From the NCBI GenBank assembly GCA_963969595.1, contig OZ018412.1, positions 4,218,501-4,282,500 of the forward strand: 64,000 bases of DNA, given 5' to 3'. Origin of the DNA: Neckera pumila (Eukaryota; Streptophyta; Bryopsida; Hypnales; Neckeraceae). The notes under the pieces were generated by a model that was not told the origin of the DNA, ran no database searches, and worked only from the letters and a program-made list of their open reading frames with translations. Numbering within the stretch: position 1 is the stretch's first letter; the number at the start of each line of letters is the position of its first letter. Below are positions 23,632-32,403 of this stretch, piece after piece. A program made the translations under genes and the position numbers.

Positions 23632-24859
23632 CTATTTTGGAAGTGTAATTATTCCAGCTCGAATTAGCAGTAGCTTCAATTCATTGAAGCTATAACTTGG
23701 TGCATGAATGAATTTGTCTTCGTTGACATCCATTTTGCAAAAGTACCTGTACAAATAGTACAAGTGCTTGCAATTCACGTATTGCTGCCGACCTCCTATA
23801 GCGGAAACTGCCATATTCACAAAGTCTGGGCATGTGCACGTCGGGAATTGGCCCAATGTAACTCGGTATGCATTTTTGTTAAAGTCTGACCCTGTCTCTA
23901 ACTCTACAATTGCACCAAGGCCTGGAAAAGGGAGCAATGTTACTCCTATAATTTGCCCTCTAACATTACCTGCACTTTCCCATTTGTTCCGTTGTTCGGT
24001 AGTAGGTGCGTTTGCAATCCTTCGAATGGCTCTGCTGTTCCTCACAGTAGGATACACGTCTGAGTTCCACAGTGGAGGTTGGTCACACAAAACAGGTTTG
24101 AAAATCTTTGACATGTTGAATAGTTGACGTGGGGACAATATAGGTCGTTCCTGGAGGCAAAATCCTGCATGTTGTAGCAACAATGTCTCTTCTCAATTTA
24201 GGTTAGTTTCCGATAGAATTGGCCAAACCTCCGGCACTTCCGGCCACTCCAAAACCCACTTCTGCTTTGTACCTTTCACGCATCGTTCAATGTCATCCCA
24301 GCAGAACCAGAAATCAACCACCACCTCTCGCTTGCTCCCATACTCTTCTTTTCTACTGCGATAGGTAGGAGCTGGAGTTCCCTTCTTCCCTTTTGCAATC
24401 TTACTGGTACACTTGATGTTGGATCTTTGTTGTTGAGCTTGACATCTCGCGTTAGATTTGTGGCTGATTCTCGCAATGTGCCATTTTGATGTATCACAGT
24501 CGCTTTCAAATGCTACTGTAACGTGTTGAGCAGGACTTGTTTGAGGTTGTTTACCTTTATCTCCAGAAGCCTGAGAAACAGTTGTGTTGGACCTTGTTCT
24601 CACACGGGGTTGAGAGAAATTAATTTTGTCCGGTCTGTGTGAGTCTCCGGCATCACCAATGGGCACATCCAACTTCCTCTTTGTGCTCCCAAATATTTCT
24701 TCTCCTTCTAAGTGTGGTACTCTGGTTCCCACACCGTCTGCTCCAAGTAAGGTGTTTAATGCCTCGGCAATCTTCTTGGGATCTCCACTTCTTCTAGCAG
24801 CTCTCAACCAAAGCTCCCCCTTTGACGGCCTTGACCCCAATGCGTATCCTTTCAGATGT
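23632..24859 (-). pseudogene. C-terminal half of a SWIM transposase (copy 2)
   Basis: Homologous to the end of the copy at 16.2-21.6 kb. It starts abruptly at QHLKG next to the end of an LTR-B, passes a TLLGAD word (LANMLGAD in copy 1), a Lys-rich linker and a WPEVPEVWPI segment (VVPDVWPI in copy 1), and ends with a SWIM finger (CTCPDF ... NCKHLYYLY) and a TAA at 23632. One in-frame TGA at about 24192 separates two otherwise continuous frames; copy 1 has an Arg codon in the same stretch, so a CGA to TGA change is likely. The N-terminal half of a gene of this family lies at 49.6-51.7 kb on the same strand, and the two may once have been one gene. Confidence 0.7.
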
Positions 24860-27461
24860 TGTAGCACAGAAAGCACAAAATCCTTCTCTAAGGCCTTCAT
24901 GGATTCTAAAGTGACTCGTGTATTGTTCTGCAGAGATCTCGGTGTAATTCTCCTAAATGGCCGGAATGAAGTGAGTTGATATCCCAAAACAAACCCCAAG
25001 TACTAGTCTAGACCAGGTCCAATTCCAATAATCCGGAACCGGAAATTCTTTTCCCAATTATATATCCGGTCTAGAATATGTAACTATATGTAATAAATTC
25101 GAGTTTAACCTCTGGACCAAGAGGGATCTGCAACTTTGAGCTTCAGAAAGGAAGCTTAACTCCTACCCTCTGAGTTTTAACGTGTCAGAAGATCCACGAT
25201 ATAAACTTGAAAAGAAAACTTTGACAAGAACAACGAGAAAGAGACCTTCCTTACAACTAAATCGGATGAACTACGCAGGCTAGCAAGTCACGCAAGAAAG
25301 TCTGGATTCTTCTAACAATTACTACAATGACAGACTACAGGACAATCCATAGCCTAGGTAGAGAAGGGGTGTCAAGAAAACACAGGAGAGCTATAATACT
25401 TCTTGACAAAAGCAGCTTCTTGACAAAAGCCAGCTCTAATCCTTGCAAGGAAATCCTGTGGTATCCTGTCTAACACGCAATCTCTCCAGGGACCAAATAC
25501 TTCTTGTATCCGGGTATCACTTCCTCCTTACCCAAATCTGCATGATCTCACTGCTCTTACGATAACACGGACAAGTGCTAAAAGGTACAGCTCACAATTG
25601 TGAATTGAAAAACTCCAATGGCATTTACAGAAAACTGGGAATACAAAGTATGAAAAATGCTACCCGGATCAAACCTAAAATCCGCCTTTAAATACTAAAC
25701 TACCCTTCAAACTCAAAAAGCGCCTAAGGCCAAAAACAACTAATGGAATGACACGTTTCATTCCTAACTTCATGTCTAATTTAGGTAATTTAAGCTACAG
25801 TCAAAAAGCTCCCACTAAAAGTGGATCTTAGATCCTAAAAATCCGGAATCAACTTGAGACCTAACTCCTTCTAAACTAAAAATATACCTACACATCTACT
25901 TGTCAAAATTAGACATGCAACCCTACAATCACTGCCAAAACCTTCACCTACTTTCTAATCTTCTTAACTGGAGAAAACCCTGCCTTTGCTGGTCCCTTCC
26001 GGATTAAGGGCTTCTTTCCGGTCTGCTGCCTGGCCATCTGTTTAGACCGGACTTTGGCCTTTTCTCTGGCCACCTTCGCCTTCGTTGCTCGGGTCTCTGC
26101 CAAAGCCTAATCGGGATCCGAATAAGGTTCAGAATCCTGGTCGGACCCGGATTCTTCTTCATCATAGTCAGAATCCTCTTCTTCTTCCTCCTCTTCCTGA
26201 GCCTTGGTGAATTTCTTCTTGGCCGACGGTGGCTCAGAAACCTTTCTCTTATGCGAGACTAGAGCAGGCCTTGCCACCTTGCTCTGAGGTGTTGCATCTC
26301 CTCCAACCGGTTTCCTGATTAGACCACTACTTGGTGAGCCGGATGAAGTGCTGCGACCGGCTCCAATCTCTGTCTTCACCACGGACTGCATCAAGGTCGT
26401 CATCTTCTCTGCATCTCCAAACTGCACCTTCTTTCCGGGAGTCTTGGAAGAAGACTTAGAAGGTGAGAGGGTGCTGATCTGCTTTGTCTTGGCACTCTCC
26501 TCTAGAATGGACCCTCCTGGTCCGGTTGCCGGTTCCAGTCCTTGTGTCTTTGCTGGATCAGGTCCCGTCACCTTCGTAATCTCCAAATCATCATCCTCCG
26601 GACCTGGGTCGGTGACTTTGGTGATCTCCACCTCAGTCTGCTGCACCTGACTCGTCTTGGCTTCCTGGTGCTCCTCGGGTACAGGTAAGTTTGGTTGCTC
26701 GTGAGAAGTCTCACCTTTACCCTTGTCCTCTACTGTTGGCTGCTGAACTGGTTCTTGATCCGATTCCGGTCTCGGTATAGGATCACTTTGAGGGTTTATC
26801 TCGTGCATCACTTCTCCCAGCTACTCTAGTGTAGACTCCATCCTCTTGTGATAAGTTATCATCGCCAGTATGAGTTTCTGATGCAGCTATCGTCCTTCCA
26901 CCATCACTTGTTGGTCAAACAAGTTAGCTTTGTTGACAACTTCACCCGGATGTGATGAATTCCCGGATTCGGGAGATGGTGTCTCTCGTCTGTTTGGAGA
27001 ACGTTTTCTCCTTCTCCACTTCTTCCATTTTCTGGCACAACTTCTGTTTAAGAGTGGCCACTTGGCCGGAAAGCTTTGCCAATTCCTCCTTGCTTTCATT
27101 CTTCTCCTTCTCTCGGGTAAGCCGTATTACCCGGGTTAAGGCTTGAGCTGGGTGGGCGGCGCCCACTATGGTGCAGATGGTCTGCATCGCACCTCGTACT
27201 ACCGCGTATCATTTCCTGAAGTCGCTCAAATCTCAGGTGATTATTTCTAGTGACTTGTCTCCCCAGACCGGATCGGTATCCTTAGTCTGCTCTCTCTTTA
27301 CCTGACCCTTCTTCTCGTTTCATCACCCTTCTCATCACCCTCACTCTCATCCTCATCGTCCTCAGACTCGCTCTGCTCATCCTCATTATCGCCCTCATCG
27401 GAGGACTCTCCCTTGTTTTCGGTCTCAGGATCTAAGTCCGGAACTTCAAACTCTACCAGTG
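24860..27461 (-). mobile_element. LTR family B, copy 1, 5'-truncated
   Basis: Read on the minus strand this covers the end of ORF1, all of ORF2, the TATA-like TATTTAAA (25687-25694), the conserved hairpin (25109-25124) and the LTR end GTGCTACA at 24860. The LTR start is missing because the Ty3/gypsy element of family A begins at 27462, inside ORF1. Its end abuts the C-terminal half of a SWIM transposase. Identity to copy 3 (45673-49563) is high along the whole length. Confidence 0.75.
25948..27460 (-). pseudogene. LTR-B copy 1: end of ORF1 and ORF2
   Basis: Starts with the ORF1 segment LVEFEVPDLDPET and its acidic Asp/Glu tract. ORF2 then follows with a heptad-like charged coiled coil, the NLFDQQV motif, a Pro/Glu-rich middle, a KKVQFGDAEK segment and a basic tail ending KKIRK. 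At the position where copy 3 has a stop between ORF1 and ORF2, this copy has a TGG codon, so ORF1 and ORF2 are joined there, although other stops (near 27230, 26888 and 26818), a frameshift near 26950 and a TAG near 26108 break it. The function is unknown. Confidence 0.6.
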
Positions 27462-27736
27462 TGTCGCAACCGGAATTTTTGGTTTTCCTCTGATTGTCTA
27501 AATAACGAAACGGAAACAGGTAATTAGGATCCATATCCGGTTAGAAGGGTAGAAAGAAACTACGGATAGGCAACGATAATCCAGTAAGGAGAAAACTGTA
27601 TCTAATCCGGTCAGAATGTTAATATTCAGGAGTGGAATCATATCCGGATTTCACCTCAAAACGGATTAGGGTTGGACCGGATCGAGAGAGGACCGGACCA
27701 GAAAAGGTCATGATGATGTGCCAGGGGTCCTGAGAG

Positions 27737-27745
27737 TATATAAGG
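27737..27745 (+). promoter_or_regulatory. TATA box upstream of ORF1 (5' LTR)
   Basis: TATATAAGG lies 281 bp before the ORF1 ATG. It is conserved in the other two family A LTRs (40280-40288, and inverted at about 39201-39209), which supports a real promoter for the LTR-borne ORFs. Confidence 0.55.
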
Positions 27746-28017
27746 GCTGGTCGTCCTCATTTTCACTCCTTTACTCCCCTTGAGCTCTGGAGCTGACCTT
27801 GAGCGCTTTTTCGCCTCCGTCCGCGCCAAAGCCGTTGATGTATGTGCGCTTCCGGCTAGGTGTGTCTGAGAGTGTAGGAAGAGTAAAGAACGTGTAGGTT
27901 GCAGGTTTCATGAGTGCTTTCCGGTTGAGATCGGACGAGAGGAAGTGAGGAACGGGACGTGCGGCTAGGAGAGAGTGAGGTAACGATCGGTAAGGGTCCA
28001 GCGGTCGTCTGGTGTCC

Positions 28018-28860
28018 ATGCCTCAGCTGCGTAAGACTAGACCGGGTGCTCCCAGTTCCTCCTCCGACATCAAGCTCCGGAAGATAGTTCCGGCCATTCC
28101 TATGGAGGAACCGGCCCGGACTGAGCTGATGGAGGATCTCAACGCCATGGGGTGCCTCGTTCTGATGGATAAACCCTGGGGGTTTCAGGAGGAGCGGATG
28201 GTGAGGGAGATCAAGTGCAAGGTGTCAAACGAGTTCGACAACACTCTCCGGGGCCACTTGACCGAATGGGAAGAAGAACGATGGAGGGAAGTTTACAATT
28301 TCCGGATGGGAGGTTCTGATATGGTTGGGCGGAAGGACGAGTTCATCCATGACAAATTTCATGGAGAGACGAGTAACAAGGATGGGTACACGGTCGCAGA
28401 CTGTAAGAATGACCGGCATCGTAACCTCCTTCAGTTCCTGGTTCCGATCATCCACCCGGAGAAGCCGACGAGGGTGACGATGACCCTCAGCAACACCATT
28501 TTCGGTTCCCTAAGCGGGGAACGGAAGATAAACTGGGCTCGGATCTTTTCCGATCTGGTGTCCCAACTGGTGACAAGGATCGGAAAGAGTAGGGCCACTC
28601 CTTTGAGTCCCTACCTTTTCCACCTCTACCAGCGGAACCAACTTCTCACTCCTACTGAGGAGAAGACGTGGGGTGTTCAGGAATCGATCCTGAAGTATGG
28701 AGAGTTGGGTTCGGATGACGAGGTGGAGGAGCAGACCGGATCCGAACCCGAGACGGAAGAAGAAGAAGAGGAGGAGCTGATCCGACAGAGGAAGCGTCAG
28801 AAGACGACGCCTCCTCATAAGAGAAGACCCCCCTCGAACCCCCGGTCCACACCAGAATAA
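28018..28860 (+). CDS. LTR-borne ORF1 (family A, 5' LTR)
   Basis: ATG 28018 to a TAA at 28858. In the two sister LTRs the corresponding codon is CAA and the frame runs 18 codons further, so this copy is shortened by a C-to-T change. Residues 1-30 are basic. A domain of about 190 residues follows with KDGYTVADC, NLLQFLVPIIHPEKPTRV, NTIFGSLSG and FHLYQ segments, and an acidic Glu tract and basic tail close the protein. The same domain occurs in ORF1 of families B and C. It faintly recalls the 'putative plant transposon protein' (Transposase_32) domain of plant retroelements, but I cannot confirm this. No signal peptide or membrane segment is seen. Role unknown. Confidence 0.7.
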   Translation: MPQLRKTRPGAPSSSSDIKLRKIVPAIPMEEPARTELMEDLNAMGCLVLMDKPWGFQEERMVREIKCKVSNEFDNTLRGHLTEWEEERWREVYNFRMGGSDMVGRKDEFIHDKFHGETSNKDGYTVADCKNDRHRNLLQFLVPIIHPEKPTRVTMTLSNTIFGSLSGERKINWARIFSDLVSQLVTRIGKSRATPLSPYLFHLYQRNQLLTPTEEKTWGVQESILKYGELGSDDEVEEQTGSEPETEEEEEEELIRQRKRQKTTPPHKRRPPSNPRSTPE

Positions 28861-28914
28861 GGACCGGATGTTGAGATGCTGGATCTCGAGGATCCGACCG
28901 ACCCGTTCAACTAG

Positions 28915-29694
28915 TTAACGATTGTCCTGGCCGGAATACGGGCGGACTGGGAGGTCAAGCGGAGGACTTTGAGCACTATCTCGGAATTGGTGGGTGTACC
29001 AGTCGATAGCGATTTGCCGAGTAAGGTGGGGCAATTCCTGGCCGATCCGGAAGAGAACCGGAAACAAGAGACGGAGATCCGTCGACTTCAGGAGGAAGTC
29101 GATACTCTGAGGGCGGACATGGTCACCCTTAGGGAAGACAAGGCAGCAGTCCGGGAGATGGCGGAGGCAATCCGGAAGGTGGCTGAGTCGGTGAAGGACA
29201 CTCTTGGAGAGTCCGGATCCACCGCAGGCAAGGCGGCCTTATTTGACCAAGGGGTGCACGAGGAGAAGAAGGTATCCGGTTCCCGGATAGTTTGGATCCT
29301 CAGCGACTTCACCGATCGGGTGGAAGCATCCTTAGTGGTAGCACAAAAGGTGGCCGACCGGATGGACATCAGCAGTCAGAAGCTAAACGGGTCCTTATTC
29401 TCCCGGGAAATCCACCTCTCGGACATTTCGATGCTGGATTCGTTTCCAGCAGGAGGATCGAATCCGGGTGAGCGCAAGGATCATACACCCGAGTCACGGA
29501 AGATTCACAGGAGACCTGGAACGGGGCAGCCAATTCAGATAGATTCGTCACCCGGGTCAGATCTTCCGGATCTAGCTGCCGGTGAACGGAGCCAGAACTT
29601 GGTGGACATCTTCAATCAACTGCTCGAGGAACCTAGGAGTCGTACGCTGGGCGGGGGAATTGGAGAATATAATAAGAAGTTAGTAGGAATGTAA
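28915..29694 (+). CDS. LTR-borne ORF2 (family A, 5' LTR)
   Basis: Lies in the same frame as ORF1, directly after the TAG that closes full-length ORF1 at 28912. The frame is open from 28915 but its first ATG comes only near residue 69, so it may be made by readthrough of the TAG or from another start. The first 100 residues are a coiled coil (ENRKQETEIRRLQEEVDTLR). The motif ALFDQGVHEEKK with GSRIVWIL comes next, and the tail is Ser/Pro/Gly-rich. Homologous segments with LFDQ lie in family B ORF2, and a degenerate equivalent lies in family C. Role unknown. Confidence 0.6.
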   Translation, partial: LTIVLAGIRADWEVKRRTLSTISELVGVPVDSDLPSKVGQFLADPEENRKQETEIRRLQEEVDTLRADMVTLREDKAAVREMAEAIRKVAESVKDTLGESGSTAGKAALFDQGVHEEKKVSGSRIVWILSDFTDRVEASLVVAQKVADRMDISSQKLNGSLFSREIHLSDISMLDSFPAGGSNPGERKDHTPESRKIHRRPGTGQPIQIDSSPGSDLPDLAAGERSQNLVDIFNQLLEEPRSRTLGGGIGEYNKKLVGM

Positions 29695-29810
29695 AATATT
29701 TGTAAGATAGTTAGGACCGGATCGGATGACTATCCGGTCTGGCTTATTAGGATTGGATCCGGATTTCCAACACGGATTTCGAGGTCCCTTTTTGCTTTGT
29801 AATCAAATTG

Positions 29811-29818
29811 TACATAAG
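29811..29818 (+). promoter_or_regulatory. Second TATA-like element (5' LTR)
   Basis: TACATAAG here corresponds to a clean TATATAAG at 42353-42360 in the 3' LTR and to an inverted TATATAAAT in the solo LTR (37127-37135). It lies about 970 bp before the LTR end and downstream of both ORFs. If it is the genomic promoter, ORF1 and ORF2 lie in U3. Confidence 0.4.
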
Positions 29819-30467
29819 TCAGCCTCCGCTTGGGAGCTGGGAGTTCTTTCACCTCATTTTTGCGTACGTCTTCTCTTGGCTTCTTGTTGTGTGTTTCTCC
29901 CGTGTGCGGCAAGGTCGTGTGGCGAGGAGTTAGGAAGGCGCGTGCTAGTGTGGGTGTGATTTCTCCCTTTGGCGTGTTTGTTTTGGTCTTATGTGCAGGT
30001 GAGCGGGTTGCGCAAGCGTTGGGAGTGGATTTCAGTTCCTCAGCAGCTCTAGAGTTTAGAATTCCGAGCGAGACAGCCGTTGTTAGGCTAGGCGGATAGG
30101 GAGGGATTCTTTAGTCGTGCTAGAACTCCTGGGTGTGAAATTTGGTTGAGTGTCTGATCTCCTGAGAGATCTCGCCGCCTCATTGGGCAAACGGAAGAAC
30201 TTTAGTAGAGGTTGGAACGGACGGGTTCACTTGCAGCCGCCTGGCTTCGCACAGACGGAACGAGACGCTGAGGCCGTTATAGTATGGAAGGGCCGTACGG
30301 GGGATCTTTGTGTGACCAGTGATCCGGAGAGTTTTTTGGGTTGCTGTGAAGGATCAAACCGGGTCCGGGTTAGTGTAGAGAATTGAAGAAAGAAGAAGTG
30401 GGTCTTCAGCCACTATAATTCACGGAAGAAGCGATGGGCCTGCCACTCTCAAAAACAAGGGGCGATC

Positions 30468-30488
30468 CCTCTGATGGTGAAACAGAGG
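30468..30488 (+). promoter_or_regulatory. Conserved leader hairpin (5' LTR A)
   Basis: CCTCTG and CAGAGG pair around the 9-base loop ATGGTGAAA. Equivalent hairpins occur at 43010-43030 and 36457-36477 (inverted, family A), 13255-13275 and 60308-60328 (family C), and with a shorter loop at 49297-49312, 44998-45013 and 25109-25124 (family B). Confidence 0.6.
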
Positions 30489-30790
30489 TAAAACTAAACC
30501 AGGTAGTAGTATGAGCAGATGAGAGTTGATCAGACCCAATCGGAATGTGCACCGGATTGGAGAAGTAAGAAAGGGTCTGATTGTAGTTCTGGGTGTTGTT
30601 GTGTTTCCGGTTGTGTGTTTGAACCGGAAGAGGAAATATAGGTACTGACTTAGCTTAGAGACCAAATAAGGCTATCTACTTCACAGAATCTCGCGGGTTT
30701 GATCTTTCGAGTCACTTTGTTATACTTTAAAGTGGTTTTTGATAGTATAATTGGGAAATTGCTTGCCCTGTGCTGCGACATACAAAAATC

Positions 30791-30808
30791 TGGCGCCGCT
30801 ACCGGGGA
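30791..30808 (+). other. Primer-binding site of the Ty3/gypsy element
   Basis: TGGCGCCGCTACCGGGGA lies 10 bp after the 5' LTR. It closely resembles the primer-binding sites found just inside the 5' LTR of plant Tat/Athila-type Ty3/gypsy elements. The lack of a visible chromodomain at the end of pol fits that group. Confidence 0.7.
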
Positions 30809-30930
30809 TTCTAAAGCTATTAGCTCTATTTTGATCCCTATTAGCTAAAGTCAGTTGTTACTGTGACTTCCGTGTGGTAGTTAGAATTCCGGTGTTCAGG
30901 CAGATCGAGGGAGAATCGGATCTCGCACCC

Positions 30931-32403
30931 ATGAGAAGGAGGACGAGAAGTGAAATCAGGCGATTCCGGAAGAATCAACGTGAAGAGTCGTCGAGGTTAG
31001 GTCTTAGTGATCCGGATACATCTCAACCGGACGACCAACCCATTTTTGTACCTGCACATGGTGAAGGAAACGAGAGCCCAAAATCGGAGGATACACCCCC
31101 AACTTCTGAGCAAGTATCGAAACCGGAAGGAGACGAACCGTTGTCAGAAGAAGACAGGATGACCCGATTGAGGTACAAGCGTTTCAAGGGAGACAGAAGC
31201 CAGGATGCGGATGAATGGCTGTGCGAGTTCCAGTCGACCGCGCTTGCCAATCAGGAGAACGAGGCTGCTCAACAAAGAATCTTTCAAGGATTGCTGAAGA
31301 GGGAAGTGCTCAAATGGTACCAAGATGTTCCGGAGGTGACCCAGAATGATTGGGATCAGCTGAGAACGGACTTCCTACAGGCTTTCCGAGAAGTGGGTGG
31401 AGAGGCCAGAGCATTAGGTCGTTTGAGTACTCTCACGATGAAGTCAACCGAATCCGTGCGAAAGTATGGGCAGAGGGTGAAAGCACTCATGCAGAAGTTG
31501 ACTATGGAGATTGCCCCTGGTCTGCAAGTAAAATGGTACGTAGCCGGATTACCAGAATCCATGGGGTTCTTTATCCGCCAAACGAGACCAAGGACGCTAC
31601 GGGAGGCCATGGATGCTGCGACCAACTACAAAAACTCAGCTCAGTCATTCCGGAAATCCCTGAGGAGAAGTGAAAGGAAGGCGAAGAGCAAGAGGAGTAA
31701 CCGGAAGTCGAAGCATAGTAAGAAAATTTCGGATTCGGAGAGCAGTTCTGAGTCATCCGGATCGGAAGTTTTCGATCCCAGCTCGTCAAGTTTGGAGGAG
31801 GACCGAAGTGTTTTGCCTCCGCGACATTTGTCCAAGAGAGGTCAGAGAGAGAAGACCGTCGTTAAGGTCAAAATGGAGGATCTAGATTCAAAGAAGTTTA
31901 TGAAGAAGATCCAAGAATCTCTGGAGGCAATCAAGGTGAACCTCGTTGAGAACCGGAGACCGAGACGGATCATTCCGACTTCCCGAGCTAACGTTTGGTG
32001 CGGAAGATGCGGAGAACCGGGTCACTACCCGAGCGAATGTCAGAAGGCAACCCCGAAGCAAGTTCACTACGTGTATCTAGACGAAGAAACGTACGACACC
32101 ATGGCGGCTGAAGAAGAGGAGGAGGTCTACCAGATTCAACCTACTTACAGGAGAGGAAAAGGTATTGCTGTTCCAATCCGTTCCAATGTTTTGAACCGGA
32201 ACTTTCTACCTGGACCTAGTCAAGGCCCAAGGATGCAGCCACCTATGCGAGTACCGGGATATCCGGATAGGCAAGTGGTGATTTGCTATTGTTGCGGAGA
32301 ACCGGGACACTATGCCAATAGTTGTCCTCACAAGGGACAAGGGCAAGGTGCACCACGGATTCTGCCGTGCCAGAATTGTGGAGAGTATGGACATGCCGAG
32401 TAA
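30931..32403 (+). pseudogene. Ty3/gypsy gag (family A element)
   Basis: The chosen start is ATG 30931 (MRRRTRSEIRRF), the first ATG after the primer site. The capsid region (about residues 85-220) contains DADEWLCEFQ and WDQLRTDFLQAFRE, typical of plant gag. A basic Ser/Lys/Arg segment leads to CCHC zinc knuckles (CGRCGEPGHYPSEC, CYCCGEPGHYANSC and a third, CQNCGEYGHAE-DC) that bind the RNA during packaging. A TAA at 32401 cuts inside the third knuckle, and the same frame continues toward the protease with two further stops (32518 and near 32699). Confidence 0.85.

Larger units (their letters stand above)
27462..30780 (+). mobile_element. 5' LTR of the family A Ty3/gypsy element (3.3 kb)
   Basis: Starts TGTCGCAACCGG and ends GCTGCGACA, so the tips are short inverted repeats (TGTCG / CGACA). 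It is followed after 10 bp by a primer-binding-type sequence and then gag. At 3319 bp it is very long for an LTR. Two related copies of the same length exist at 36165-39484 (inverted) and 40005-43321. It contains a TATA box at 27737, ORF1, ORF2, a degenerate second TATA (TACATAAG, 29811) and a hairpin at 30468-30488. It interrupts ORF1 of an LTR-B copy. Confidence 0.9.

Noticed and set aside
24860..24999. Open frame running from LTR-B into the transposase, first read as one transposase exon or as a gene fragment captured by LTR-B
   Set aside because: The same 140 bp closes two other LTR-B copies (to 45265 and 49563) and ends in a CTACA/CGACA tip, so it is the LTR end and the frame is accidental.
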